Source: Symploca sp. SIO3C6
Lineage (GTDB): Bacteria; Cyanobacteriota; Cyanobacteriia; Cyanobacteriales; Coleofasciculaceae
Length of the DNA: 49,182 bases
Direction: 5' to 3'
Assembly: GCA_010692425.1 (NCBI GenBank)
Contig: JAAHHJ010000006.1
Coordinates: 258,250 to 307,431 of the forward strand
The notes under the pieces are model-generated. The model did not search any database. It saw only the letters and a list, made by a program, of their open reading frames with translations, and was not told the DNA's origin. The stretch's first letter is position 1. Every line of letters starts with the position of its first letter. Position numbers and translations under genes: made by a program. Positions 1 to 8,230 of the stretch are shown piece by piece.

Positions 1-359
1 TTTTAAATTTTGTCGAACTATTGTAATACTTGTCATACAATGGTATGACAGATAAGGGGCTTCCAATAATCATCTGCAGCAGTATGGTAGCTGCCATCTT
101 GATCGCTGCATCTGTATCTACGAATTGAGTGCGTTTGGGTCATCTACCATTTGTGGCTTCAATTTAATCAGGCAGGCGAATTCTGTTGGTAGTTGAAGCA
201 ACGAGTTCAGATGGACATTGTCTATTATGGAAACTATCGACTTATCACAATACCAGTGTAGTGCGCCCCTAGTTTTCTAAAACACTGTCTAGTCTGTACA
301 CATTTGTACACTGCCTAATCAGCAGGAACAAATATCCATTGACCCGAGACTAAGTGATA
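1..359. other. Leading non-coding stretch
   Basis: No coding region is convincing here. The only structure seen is a perfect palindrome at 31-50, with 8-bp arms TGTCATAC and GTATGACA around a 4-nt centre. It could be an operator for a gene to the left of the window. It has no T-run, so it does not look like a terminator. No strong Shine-Dalgarno precedes the first gene. Confidence 0.4.
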
Positions 360-1106
360 ATGCTGCTACATTTAAGTACCTGGAAAGAAGTTGAGGCATA
401 CTTGGAGCGATCGCAAGGGATCATTTTGCCCATCGGCTCAACTGAACAACACGGACCGACAGGATTAATTGGTACGGATGCCATTTGTGCCCAATCAAGT
501 GCCCAAGGAGTTGGTGAAGTTACCGGAGCTCTAGTTGCTCCCACCATCAATGTGGGCATGGCACTACACCATACAGAATTTCCCGGAACAATCAGTTTAA
601 AGCCAAGCACCTTAATTAAGTTGATTCGAGACTATCTCACCTGTTTGGCTAAGGCTGGCTTTACCAAATTTTTCTTTATCAATGGTCATGGTGGCAACAT
701 TGCTACGTTGAATGCAGCTTTTTCTGAAACTTACGCTCACCTAGCTGATCTCAACTTACCCAATGCCTCACTGGTAAAGTGTTGTCTTGCCAACTGGTTC
801 TCTTGTAAGGGGGTTAATCGTTTGGCGAAAGAGTTATATGGCGATCAAGGGGGCTATCATGCCAACCCAACGGAAGTAGCATTCACTCAATATGTTTGTC
901 CCGAGATTGTTAAGCACGTACCTTTGGAAGTCAAAGTTTGTTCTGACTTTAGAATATATAGCGCAATTGACTTTCGAGAGCGCTACCCTGACGGTCGCAT
1001 GGGTTCAAATCCAGCCTTGGCAACACCAGAGCACGGTAAACAATTTTATGAGTTGGCTGTTAAGGAACTGAGTAAATCCTATTTAGAGTTTTTAGGCTGT
1101 TCCTGA
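360..1106 (+). CDS. Creatininase-family amidohydrolase
   Basis: This is a 248-residue protein of the creatininase/MftE-like family, metal-dependent hydrolases that cut amide bonds of small ring or amide substrates. Family metal-ligand motifs are visible: STEQHG (E29, H31), GTDAI (D40), NGHGGN (H110) and a downstream HANPTE (E172). Length is normal for the family, about 240-260 residues. ATG at 360 gives the usual start (MLLHLSTW). A GTG two codons upstream is the alternative; neither has a clear ribosome binding site. Cyanobacterial members are conserved but their substrate is unknown, so the true reaction cannot be named. The protein is probably cytosolic. The next gene follows on the same strand after 64 bases. 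Confidence 0.85.
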   Translation: MLLHLSTWKEVEAYLERSQGIILPIGSTEQHGPTGLIGTDAICAQSSAQGVGEVTGALVAPTINVGMALHHTEFPGTISLKPSTLIKLIRDYLTCLAKAGFTKFFFINGHGGNIATLNAAFSETYAHLADLNLPNASLVKCCLANWFSCKGVNRLAKELYGDQGGYHANPTEVAFTQYVCPEIVKHVPLEVKVCSDFRIYSAIDFRERYPDGRMGSNPALATPEHGKQFYELAVKELSKSYLEFLGCS

Positions 1107-1170
1107 TCACAACTGATACAGACTGATTCAAGCCAATCTTAGTTTTTTCTGTTTAAGAAACTCAACTGTT

Positions 1171-1755
1171 ATGACTATTACGACTACTCACGTTTTGAGC
1201 TCACCTGTTAATTTGAGGCAGCGTACCTTCAGCCGTCGCGACTCGATCCCCCTGCAACCGGATGGTTTATGGCAAATTGCCAGGGGTGTAGTCAGAACTG
1301 TAACCTGGAATCCTGAAGGAACATTAACTACCCTGGGATATTGGGGTCCAGGAGATGTAGTAGGTCAACCACTATCTCGTATTCAGCCTTATCAAATTGA
1401 GTGTTTGACCAGTGTAGAAGTTAACTACATTCCTTCTAATCAGTGCCACCAGGTTTTTGATGCCATCTTATTGCATGTTCAGCAGGCAGAAGAAATACTG
1501 AATATTATTCGCTATGAACGCATGCCTAACCGCTTGCAGCAACTTTTGATTTGGTTAGCCAAAAAGTTTGGTCGTTCAGTTAGCAGTGGACAGTTAATAG
1601 ACCTACGATTAACCCATCAAGGACTTGCCGAGGCAATTGGCACTAGGAGAGTGACAGTAACACGCTTGCTTAATCAGTTTGAAAGAGAAGGCATTATTGT
1701 TCGACCAAGGCGCAATTTTATTGTTCTGTGTCATTCGTTGATGCTTGTTAAGTAG
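1171..1755 (+). CDS. Crp/Fnr-family transcriptional regulator
   Basis: The 194-residue protein has a short N-terminal cNMP-binding-like beta-roll (residues about 15-110, containing YWGPGDVVG), a long dimerisation helix (about 112-140) and a C-terminal winged helix-turn-helix (about 148-185, LTHQGLAEAIGTRRVTVTRL). This layout is that of the Crp/Fnr superfamily. The beta-roll is shorter than in true CRP, and I do not see a phosphate-binding cassette for cAMP, so it probably does not bind cAMP. It differs from NtcA in sequence. It may form a transcription unit with the creatininase-like gene 64 bases upstream; its targets cannot be deduced. Confidence 0.85.
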   Translation: MTITTTHVLSSPVNLRQRTFSRRDSIPLQPDGLWQIARGVVRTVTWNPEGTLTTLGYWGPGDVVGQPLSRIQPYQIECLTSVEVNYIPSNQCHQVFDAILLHVQQAEEILNIIRYERMPNRLQQLLIWLAKKFGRSVSSGQLIDLRLTHQGLAEAIGTRRVTVTRLLNQFEREGIIVRPRRNFIVLCHSLMLVK

Positions 1756-1776
1756 AGAAATTGGAGGCCTTGGCGG

Positions 1777-3333
1777 TTAAGCTTCGGTGATTTCCGAGAA
1801 CTCCTGCTCAGCTAAATGCTGACGTAGTCCTCCGGGCAAAGCAGCAATAATCGCATCGAGGACTCTCGATACCTGGACAATTTCTAAACCCAATTCAGGT
1901 AAGGTTTGACCTTTGGGAATAATTGCTCGCTTGAAACCTAGCTTCGCAGCTTCTTTCAGGCGTAGTTCCATCTGAGAAACCAGTCGCACTTGTCCCCCTA
2001 AACCCACTTCTCCAATTAAAACTGTGCGGGGGTCAACAACGCGATCACGAAAGGAAGCAACTACAGCGATTGCCATGCCTAAGTCAGCGGCTGGTTCCTC
2101 AACCCCTAACCCCCCAGAAGTGGCTACATAAGCATCTAACTTGGAAAGGGGAATTCCTACTCGTTTTTCAAGAACAGCCAGGATTTGTTGCAAGCGATTG
2201 TAATCGACGCCAGTAGTCGAACGCCGGGGTGAACCATAACTGGCAGGAGAAACTAAAGCTTGCAACTCTACCAAGAGGGGACGAGTTCCTTCACAAGCAA
2301 CGACGGTAGCAGTACCAGGGCTCATTTCATCCCGATTGCCTAAAAACAGTTCCGAAGGATTAACGACTTCCTGTAAGCCTTTATCTACCATCTCAAAAAT
2401 ACCGATTTCGTGAGTGGCACCAAAGCGATTTTTCACTGAACGTAACAGTCGATGGGAAGCAAAGCGATCGCCCTCAAAATAGAGGACTGTATCTACTAGG
2501 TGTTCGAGTACCCTTGGCCCAGCGATCGCTCCTTCTTTGGTCACATGTCCTACAATTAACAGAGTAATATTTGCTCGCTTGGCGACCTGCATTAGTGCTG
2601 AGGTACACTCCCGCACCTGTGCTACCGAACCAGGAGCAGAAGTTAAGGCGGCAAAATACAAAGTCTGGATACTGTCAATTACTGCCACCTGGGGTTTTAG
2701 GGATTCTAATTCTCGCAAAACCTCTTCCAAGTCCGTCTCTGGCAGTACATAAAGACTTCCTTTTGCTTCAGCTTGCTGTTGAGGTTGGTGGCGTTTTTTT
2801 GATTTTGATTTTGAGGAGGTTGAATGCTTCTTAGAATTACTCTTTTCTGATTCTGACTCCACAGCTACTTCACCAACGCCAAGGCGAGAGGCTCGCAGTT
2901 TCACCTGTTGCCCTGATTCCTCGGCACAGACGTATAGTATGCGGTGTATGGTTGCCAATTGATTGGCAACTTGCAGTAGCAGGGTTGATTTACCAATACC
3001 AGGATCGCCGCCAATCAATACCAAAGAGCCAGGGACAATACCACCTCCAAGTACTCGGTCTAGTTCACCATAGCCTGAAGCAAACCGCATCTGGACTTGG
3101 TCAGAAATTTCTGAGAACTTGAGGGATGATCTTGGTTGTGCTGGTCCTTGATTTTCTGAGTGTTCGTGGGAGTATGTCTTAGATTGCCAACCGCCACGAC
3201 CAAGATTGAGGGAGGATGGGGGCACCACCTCTTCCAAAGAGTTGTATGTACCGCAGGAGGAACATTTGCCAAACCATTGTGAGAACTCTGCCCCGCATGC
3301 ATTACAAACATATAGGGATTTAGGCTTCGGCAT
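1777..3333 (-). CDS. radA: DNA repair protein RadA (Sms)
   Basis: RadA is a RecA-like, DnaB-type helicase that extends branch migration of recombination intermediates. At 518 residues it has all family parts in order: a C4 zinc finger (C10, C13, C24, C27), a RecA-like ATPase with Walker A GGDPGIGKST at 108-117, the RadA-specific KNRFG motif at 301-305, and a C-terminal Lon-protease-like domain (from about 365) that acts as a DNA-binding scaffold. It carries a low-complexity Ser/Lys/Gln-rich insertion at about residues 160-191 of the ATPase domain, which makes it longer than the roughly 455-residue bacterial norm. It is divergent from rpaB, with a shared 190-base upstream region. Confidence 0.96.
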   Translation of the reverse strand: MPKPKSLYVCNACGAEFSQWFGKCSSCGTYNSLEEVVPPSSLNLGRGGWQSKTYSHEHSENQGPAQPRSSLKFSEISDQVQMRFASGYGELDRVLGGGIVPGSLVLIGGDPGIGKSTLLLQVANQLATIHRILYVCAEESGQQVKLRASRLGVGEVAVESESEKSNSKKHSTSSKSKSKKRHQPQQQAEAKGSLYVLPETDLEEVLRELESLKPQVAVIDSIQTLYFAALTSAPGSVAQVRECTSALMQVAKRANITLLIVGHVTKEGAIAGPRVLEHLVDTVLYFEGDRFASHRLLRSVKNRFGATHEIGIFEMVDKGLQEVVNPSELFLGNRDEMSPGTATVVACEGTRPLLVELQALVSPASYGSPRRSTTGVDYNRLQQILAVLEKRVGIPLSKLDAYVATSGGLGVEEPAADLGMAIAVVASFRDRVVDPRTVLIGEVGLGGQVRLVSQMELRLKEAAKLGFKRAIIPKGQTLPELGLEIVQVSRVLDAIIAALPGGLRQHLAEQEFSEITEA

Positions 3334-3531
3334 TCTGAATCTAGAAATGAAAAAATACTATTAAAAACTATTCAAAAAATTTCGTTTTTTAAACAAAAGT
3401 TAAGAAAAACCTCAAAGAATGCCAAAAGCAGTGGTAAACGCTTAAAAAAGCTTCTTATAACGTTATATTCTATAGGTAAGATACTGATAAATTAACAATT
3501 CACTAAGTAGATTTCAGGAGTATTGAGTAAC
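3334..3531. promoter_or_regulatory. Shared radA/rpaB upstream region
   Basis: The 198-base divergent region is AT-rich and must hold both promoters. It contains a perfect 12-bp palindrome TATAACGTTATA at 3456-3467, a candidate regulator site or -10 region for rpaB. An AGGAG Shine-Dalgarno lies at 3516-3520 before rpaB. No proven operator can be named from sequence alone. Confidence 0.45.
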
Positions 3532-4260
3532 TTGGAAAATCATAAGGAGAAAATCCTCGTTGTTGATGATGAAGCGAGTATCCGCCGCATCTTAGAAACC
3601 CGCCTTTCGATGATCGGCTACGATGTCGTCACCGCTGCCGATGGCGAAGAAGCCCTAGATACTTTTCGCAATAGTGAACCTGATTTGGTAGTTTTAGATG
3701 TAATGATGCCTAAGCTTGATGGCTACGGCGTCTGTCAGGAATTGCGCAAAGAATCTGATATTCCTATCATAATGCTAACTGCTTTAGGTGATGTTGCCGA
3801 TCGAATTACGGGTCTAGAATTAGGAGCTGATGACTATGTAGTCAAGCCTTTTTCTCCTAAGGAGTTGGAAGCTCGAATTCGTTCGGTGCTGCGAAGGGTT
3901 GATAAAGTCGGGGCTTCTGGTATACCTAGTTCTGGTGTTATTCACGTCGCTAATATCAAAATTGACACCAACAAACGTCAGGTTTATAAGGGGGATGAGC
4001 GTATCCGACTCACAGGCATGGAGTTTAGTCTGCTGGAGTTGCTCGTGAGCCGCTCTGGTGAACCCTTTTCTCGTTCTGAGATTTTGCAAGAGGTATGGGG
4101 ATATACACCAGAGCGTCACGTCGATACGCGTGTTGTTGATGTTCATATCTCCAGGCTACGGGCAAAACTGGAAGATGATCCTAGTAATCCTGAGTTGATT
4201 CTCACCGCCAGGGGCACTGGCTATCTATTTCAACGCATTATCGAGCCTGGAGAGGAATAA
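3532..4260 (+). CDS. rpaB: OmpR-family response regulator RpaB
   Basis: RpaB (ycf27) is the essential cyanobacterial and red-algal plastid response regulator that controls high-light and photosystem genes and phycobilisome energy transfer. The receiver domain (about 1-120) has the acidic pair DD, phospho-acceptor Asp56 in LVVLDVMMP and Lys106 in VVKPFSP. The C-terminal OmpR-type winged helix ends in the family sequence GTGYLFQR. The sequence is nearly identical to textbook RpaB. I chose TTG at 3532 (reading MENHKEK, the usual family start) because AGGAG at 3516-3520 is 11 bases away; the TTG at 3523 would leave only two bases. Its partner kinase NblS/Hik33 is not in the window. Confidence 0.95.
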   Translation: MENHKEKILVVDDEASIRRILETRLSMIGYDVVTAADGEEALDTFRNSEPDLVVLDVMMPKLDGYGVCQELRKESDIPIIMLTALGDVADRITGLELGADDYVVKPFSPKELEARIRSVLRRVDKVGASGIPSSGVIHVANIKIDTNKRQVYKGDERIRLTGMEFSLLELLVSRSGEPFSRSEILQEVWGYTPERHVDTRVVDVHISRLRAKLEDDPSNPELILTARGTGYLFQRIIEPGEE

Positions 4261-4552
4261 TCTCAACTAGCTCTTGAGCCTGTTATTCAGCAAGTTGCTC
4301 TCTTGGGTAAGCTAGTGTGCATTTTAAGCTTATATTTTCTGATTGCATCAGAATTGTCCAAACCTTCTCTCCCACTCTCCCTCCCCCACTTTCCCCCTCT
4401 TATTGAAGATAAAAATTGAATGCGTCAGAGCCTATTAATTTCCTCTGTGTCGAGGCAGGGGGATTCCTATGAGGGAAATTGAATATTAAGAATTAAGAAT
4501 ATATTCTTGACAAAGATAAATATGTTTATCAATTATTTCTTCATGATTAAGT

Positions 4553-5209
4553 ATGGCAAAAACTGATCAAAACTATTTACTGCGGCAGCTGCCATTGGTA
4601 GTTGGGGGATTAGGGGGGTTGCTGCTACTAATTAATCGTTTACTGACGCCCCAACTGACAGATTATCAGGCACGTTCAGACGCACTGGGAGTACTTTTGA
4701 GTGCGATATTGATTTTAACTGGTTTATTATGGCAACAGGTGCAACCGCGCACCCCTGAGGTTGTGGATTTGATGGGTCAACAGGGTTTTGAGTTCTCTGA
4801 TGGTCTAGATGATGAACTCAAGACAGAATTAGCATGGGCATCCCATCTACTACTAACAAATACCGCAACGCGATCACTTGTGGTTTGGTATCAGGGTAAA
4901 GTACTCTTGCGTCGGGGTATCTTGGGGGTAAATTCCCAAGTCAAGCCAGGGGCAATTTTGAGTAGAGTTATGGAAAAGCAAAAACCTGTTTATCTGGTTG
5001 CTTTGGGGCTCTATCCAGGCAAAATTGAGTTTGATTATCTACCAGAAAATACCCAGGGTGTAATCTGTCAACCCCTAGGCAACCAGGGAGTGTTAATTTT
5101 GGGAGCTAATGCCCCCCGCAGTTACACCAAACAAGACGAAAATTGGATTGAGGGGATTGCTGATAAATTAGCCAATACTCTCAGTCGCTATGAGCTTGAA
5201 TGTTGTTGA
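4553..5209 (+). CDS. ccbB: CCB2/CCB4-type cytochrome b6 cofactor assembly protein
   Basis: This 218-residue membrane protein matches the cofactor assembly of complex C subunit B family (plant CCB2/CCB4). These proteins are needed to attach haem c-n covalently to cytochrome b6 of the cytochrome b6f complex. Two membrane segments are visible, residues about 12-30 and 44-62 (LGVLLSAILILTGLLW), followed by a soluble alpha/beta GAF-like domain. Conserved stretches recognised from the cyanobacterial family are QLTDYQARSDALGV, ELAWASHLLLTNT and PENTQGVICQP. It ends four bases before the likely ATG of the DUF2157 gene, so the two are probably cotranscribed. Function is inferred from the plant family. 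Confidence 0.82.
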   Translation: MAKTDQNYLLRQLPLVVGGLGGLLLLINRLLTPQLTDYQARSDALGVLLSAILILTGLLWQQVQPRTPEVVDLMGQQGFEFSDGLDDELKTELAWASHLLLTNTATRSLVVWYQGKVLLRRGILGVNSQVKPGAILSRVMEKQKPVYLVALGLYPGKIEFDYLPENTQGVICQPLGNQGVLILGANAPRSYTKQDENWIEGIADKLANTLSRYELECC

Positions 5210-5213
5210 TCTA

Positions 5214-6572
5214 ATGCTTTCTGATAAGTTTCGTCGCCAGTTGTCTCAAGAAGCCGAACAATGGCGAAGAGAGGGATTAATTGATGATTATATCTATGAA
5301 AAATTAGCCCAACGCTATCAGTTTATAGAGTTAGAAACGTTTATAAGTAACCGATTTATCCTAATTTTATTAGGCTTGGGCAGTGTACTTTTGGGCTTGG
5401 GAACTATTACCTTTGTGCAAGCCAATTGGCAAAATTTGCCTCGGGGCTTAAAAGTGACACTGCTCTTGAGTTTATTCATTGGTATTAATACGATTGGTTT
5501 TTATCTATGGCGACGTCAAACAAACCTATGGCAGCGCCGTTTGGGGAAGGCGTTATTATTTTTAGGGGCGCTGGTTTTAGGGGCGAATATGGCTGTTATC
5601 TCCCAAATGTTTTACCAGAATGAGCAGCTATATCAGTGGTATCTAGTCTGGGGATTGGGTGTCTTGGTAATGGCTTATAGCCTGCGGTTGACTTGGCTGG
5701 GAATACTCTCAGTCCTATTGATAGGGTTAGGGTATGTATATGGGTCCCAACAGCAAACATTTGTTACCATCGCAAAGCTGTCTTGGTTGCAGTTAATATT
5801 GCAGTATATGCCTGTGCTAGCGGGTTTAGCTTTTGTGCCACTGGCTTACTGGTGCCGCTCAAGATGGATTTTTCGTTTAGGCGCGATCACAGTAGTTTAT
5901 TCTTTAGAAGCTAACTTGATTGGGCTGAATTTATTTGCTTCCCAAGCTTGGATTGCTTCTATCGCCTGTGCCTTACCGCCAGCTCTGTTATGGGCTTATC
6001 GGGATTCTCTGTGGAAAATTCAACCTAATTTTCAGTTATTTACTAGCACGGCTAGCACTCTGGCAATTACTTTCCTGGGACTCCAATTTTATCTATTATC
6101 TTTTTACTGGTGGTGGAATAGTTCACTGTCAACAGCACCCTTAATTGAGGAAGCATCACCACTATTTTTGTCTACGTTGAGCAATGTTCTAATTTTAGGT
6201 GGTTTAACTATCTGGGCTTGGCTGCGACTACTGCGGCAAACCGACCTAACAACTACTGTCGTAGCTGGTATGATTGCTATTGGTGCCTTAATTCCCTATT
6301 GGCACTTGAGTATCACTAATCTACCAATCGCTGCAGTAGTCATCTATAACCTGCTACTATTTATATTAGCAGTTGGTATAGTTCGCAAAGGTTTAGTGCG
6401 GAGAGAGCGACGCTTGTTCTGGGGTGGTATGGCACTGCTAATTATGCAAATTTTTACTAGGATAATCGAGTACAATACCGATTTACTATTCAAATCATTG
6501 GTATTTTTCCTATGTGGTTTTGGTGTGGTAGCAGCGGGGCTTTGGTTTGAGCGGAATCTGAGAAGCTTTTAA
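5214..6572 (+). CDS. DUF2157 multi-pass membrane protein
   Basis: The 452-residue protein begins with a soluble DUF2157-type segment (LSDKFRRQLSQEAEQWRREGLI) and continues with roughly 12-14 hydrophobic segments. Family function is unknown. I chose ATG at 5214 (MLSDKFRRQL, the common family start) rather than the in-frame ATG at 5190, which would overlap the upstream gene by 20 bases; neither has a clear Shine-Dalgarno. The gene is followed by a GDYXXLXY-domain gene, the usual cyanobacterial partner, which suggests the two act together in the membrane. Its TAA stop codon is the first codon of a heptamer tandem repeat. Confidence 0.82.
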   Translation: MLSDKFRRQLSQEAEQWRREGLIDDYIYEKLAQRYQFIELETFISNRFILILLGLGSVLLGLGTITFVQANWQNLPRGLKVTLLLSLFIGINTIGFYLWRRQTNLWQRRLGKALLFLGALVLGANMAVISQMFYQNEQLYQWYLVWGLGVLVMAYSLRLTWLGILSVLLIGLGYVYGSQQQTFVTIAKLSWLQLILQYMPVLAGLAFVPLAYWCRSRWIFRLGAITVVYSLEANLIGLNLFASQAWIASIACALPPALLWAYRDSLWKIQPNFQLFTSTASTLAITFLGLQFYLLSFYWWWNSSLSTAPLIEEASPLFLSTLSNVLILGGLTIWAWLRLLRQTDLTTTVVAGMIAIGALIPYWHLSITNLPIAAVVIYNLLLFILAVGIVRKGLVRRERRLFWGGMALLIMQIFTRIIEYNTDLLFKSLVFFLCGFGVVAAGLWFERNLRSF

Positions 6573-6615
6573 GTAATAAGTAATAAGTAATAAGTAATAA
6601 GTAATAAGTAATAAG
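6570..6615 (+). repeat. (TAAGTAA)n heptamer array
   Basis: About 6.5 copies of a 7-bp unit (TAAGTAA) begin exactly at the stop codon of the DUF2157 gene. This is a short tandemly repeated repetitive (STRR) element of the kind known in filamentous cyanobacteria. Because the unit length is not a multiple of three, the array puts stop codons in all three forward frames. Related arrays lie at 7444-7500, 7590-7608, 14304-14350 and 39364-39400. Confidence 0.9.
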
Positions 6616-6716
6616 AGGCGGTCAGAACATTTATTGTTGGCTATTTAATAAGCAAATTTATTTGTAATAAGCATTTAGATAATCGATATAACATAACTTT
6701 AAAACTACGGTTTTCA

Positions 6717-7403
6717 ATGAATTCTCAATCTAAGACTAATCATACTAACAATTCTCTGTCTATCTGGCGATTCTGGATACCTCTTTGGTTTCAAACTGCA
6801 ATCATTATTAGTGTTCCAGCCCAAGCTCTACATACCATGATTTTTGGCAAAACTGTTATTCTCCAAACAGTGCCAGTATCTCCTCATGACTCTCTAGAGG
6901 GTTATGCCCAGATGTTAAGATATGACATTTCTAAGCAGGAAAATTTGCGGCAGCTTAAAGGATGGGAGCAATTACCCAAGCAACAAATTAATCAACATGA
7001 TGGTAGTAAATTAACCTTAATCAAGCCTGGTACGCGGTTTTATGTAATTTTGGCAGCACCAGTGAAAAGTTCCTCAACTGAATTGCCATCAGCTTGGTTT
7101 CCAGTTGCCCTAAGTATGGAAATTCCTTCTCAATTAATAGCAAATCAGGTGGCAATTAAAGGTTTAGCTCAAAAGCGCTTCATCGATTACAACTTGGAAA
7201 ACTATTTCATGAGTGAACAGCAATGGCAGGAAATTGATGTTGAACTTAGACAGGCAATGTCAGCTCAACCCAACCAACTGCAAGCCCAGCCACCAATTGT
7301 AATGGAAATCAAAGTAAATTCGAGAGGTAATGCAATACCTGTAAGTATTAGAGCACTGGTTGGCAAAGCTAAACAACAGCAGATTCGTACTTATCGTTTG
7401 TGA
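6717..7403 (+). CDS. GDYXXLXY-domain protein
   Basis: This 228-residue protein has one N-terminal membrane segment (about 20-40) and then a soluble domain. The family signature appears in degenerate form: EGYAQMLRYDI stands where GDYXXLXYDI is expected (about residues 61-71), and the second family motif appears as YFMSEQQWQEIDVEL. GDYXXLXY proteins are commonly encoded beside DUF2157 membrane proteins, as here, and the two may form a complex. The substitution of GDY by EGY is a real departure from the consensus. The biochemical role is unknown. Confidence 0.72.
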   Translation: MNSQSKTNHTNNSLSIWRFWIPLWFQTAIIISVPAQALHTMIFGKTVILQTVPVSPHDSLEGYAQMLRYDISKQENLRQLKGWEQLPKQQINQHDGSKLTLIKPGTRFYVILAAPVKSSSTELPSAWFPVALSMEIPSQLIANQVAIKGLAQKRFIDYNLENYFMSEQQWQEIDVELRQAMSAQPNQLQAQPPIVMEIKVNSRGNAIPVSIRALVGKAKQQQIRTYRL

Positions 7404-7443
7404 TACTAAGTTTTCAGGAGAGTATCGGTAAAGAATGCTATAT

Positions 7444-7608
7444 TAAGTAATAAGCAATAAGTAATAAGTAATAAGTAATAAGTAATAAGTAATAAGTAAG
7501 AGGAAATTTTTTAATGGTCAATGGAAAACTTTATTGACAGGATTATTACCCTGTTTCCGCTCCGAAGATAGTTTTTAAAAACAAAAACACTTATTACTTA
7601 TTACTTAA
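7444..7608 (+). repeat. Heptamer arrays in both orientations
   Basis: The first array (7444-7500, about 8 units of TAAGTAA with one variant containing GCAATAA) lies 41 bases after the upstream stop codon. A short array in the opposite sense (7590-7608, CTTATTACTT units) follows about 90 bases later. Together they can fold into an imperfect hairpin between two convergent genes. No gene is seen in this 264-base gap. Confidence 0.85.
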
Positions 7609-7667
7609 AGTATTTAGGTAATCGCACTCAGAAGAATCAGTTATAAAACTGTTGATTAATGAAACTA

Positions 7668-8180
7668 TTAAACGTCAGTTTCAAATATCGCCAGTCTTAG
7701 CCTATCTGCTGATTCTTCTATTTCTACCAAAGACTCAAGACTGGCAACTACACTCTTGTCAATGCCTAAAATTTGCGCTGCTCGGGCAACAGCTGCTTTT
7801 TCTTTATCGTGGTACACTCCATCAGCGCGGCTCATCTTGATGGCTTGATACAACATGCAACGGCGGAAATTCAGAGGAAAATCGTAATGAATACCACTTA
7901 ATAGCTGTTCGATGTCAGCATTTTTTCCATCGAATTTTATGATATTTTCTTCTATGAGATCAGATGGCGCTCCGAGTAGTTTTTGTTCTTCAACAAACCA
8001 ATCTATTTCTTTCTGTGCTGCCTCTCCATCAGCACTAGCAATAGCAACTACTGCTTTGATATAGTTACTTGCGACATTAGTGTCAATAGGTGCAGTGAGG
8101 TTATATTTCTTCTTACCATATGAGCTTGCTGTCAAATTTGTTGCAGTGGCCATCATTCTTACCCTGTATACTTCGCTCAT
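7668..8180 (-). CDS. TerB-like protein
   Basis: The 170-residue protein has an all-helical TerB-type fold (tellurite resistance TerB superfamily). Two internally similar acidic motifs, AIASADGEAA (about residue 45) and KMSRADGVYHDKE (about 113), match the metal-binding repeats of TerB. TerB-like proteins act in membrane-linked stress and metal sensing, but this single-domain cyanobacterial type has no assigned role. ATG at 8180 is used; an internal ATG (MATATNLT) about 9 codons later is possible. It lies 50 bases downstream of the cyclodipeptide synthase on the same strand and may be cotranscribed with it, but a functional link is only inferred from position. Confidence 0.75.
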   Translation of the reverse strand: MSEVYRVRMMATATNLTASSYGKKKYNLTAPIDTNVASNYIKAVVAIASADGEAAQKEIDWFVEEQKLLGAPSDLIEENIIKFDGKNADIEQLLSGIHYDFPLNFRRCMLYQAIKMSRADGVYHDKEKAAVARAAQILGIDKSVVASLESLVEIEESADRLRLAIFETDV

Positions 8181-8230
8181 AATTGTACGAGAAAATTGTA
8201 TTTTTTTGACATAAGAATAAATTATCGATT

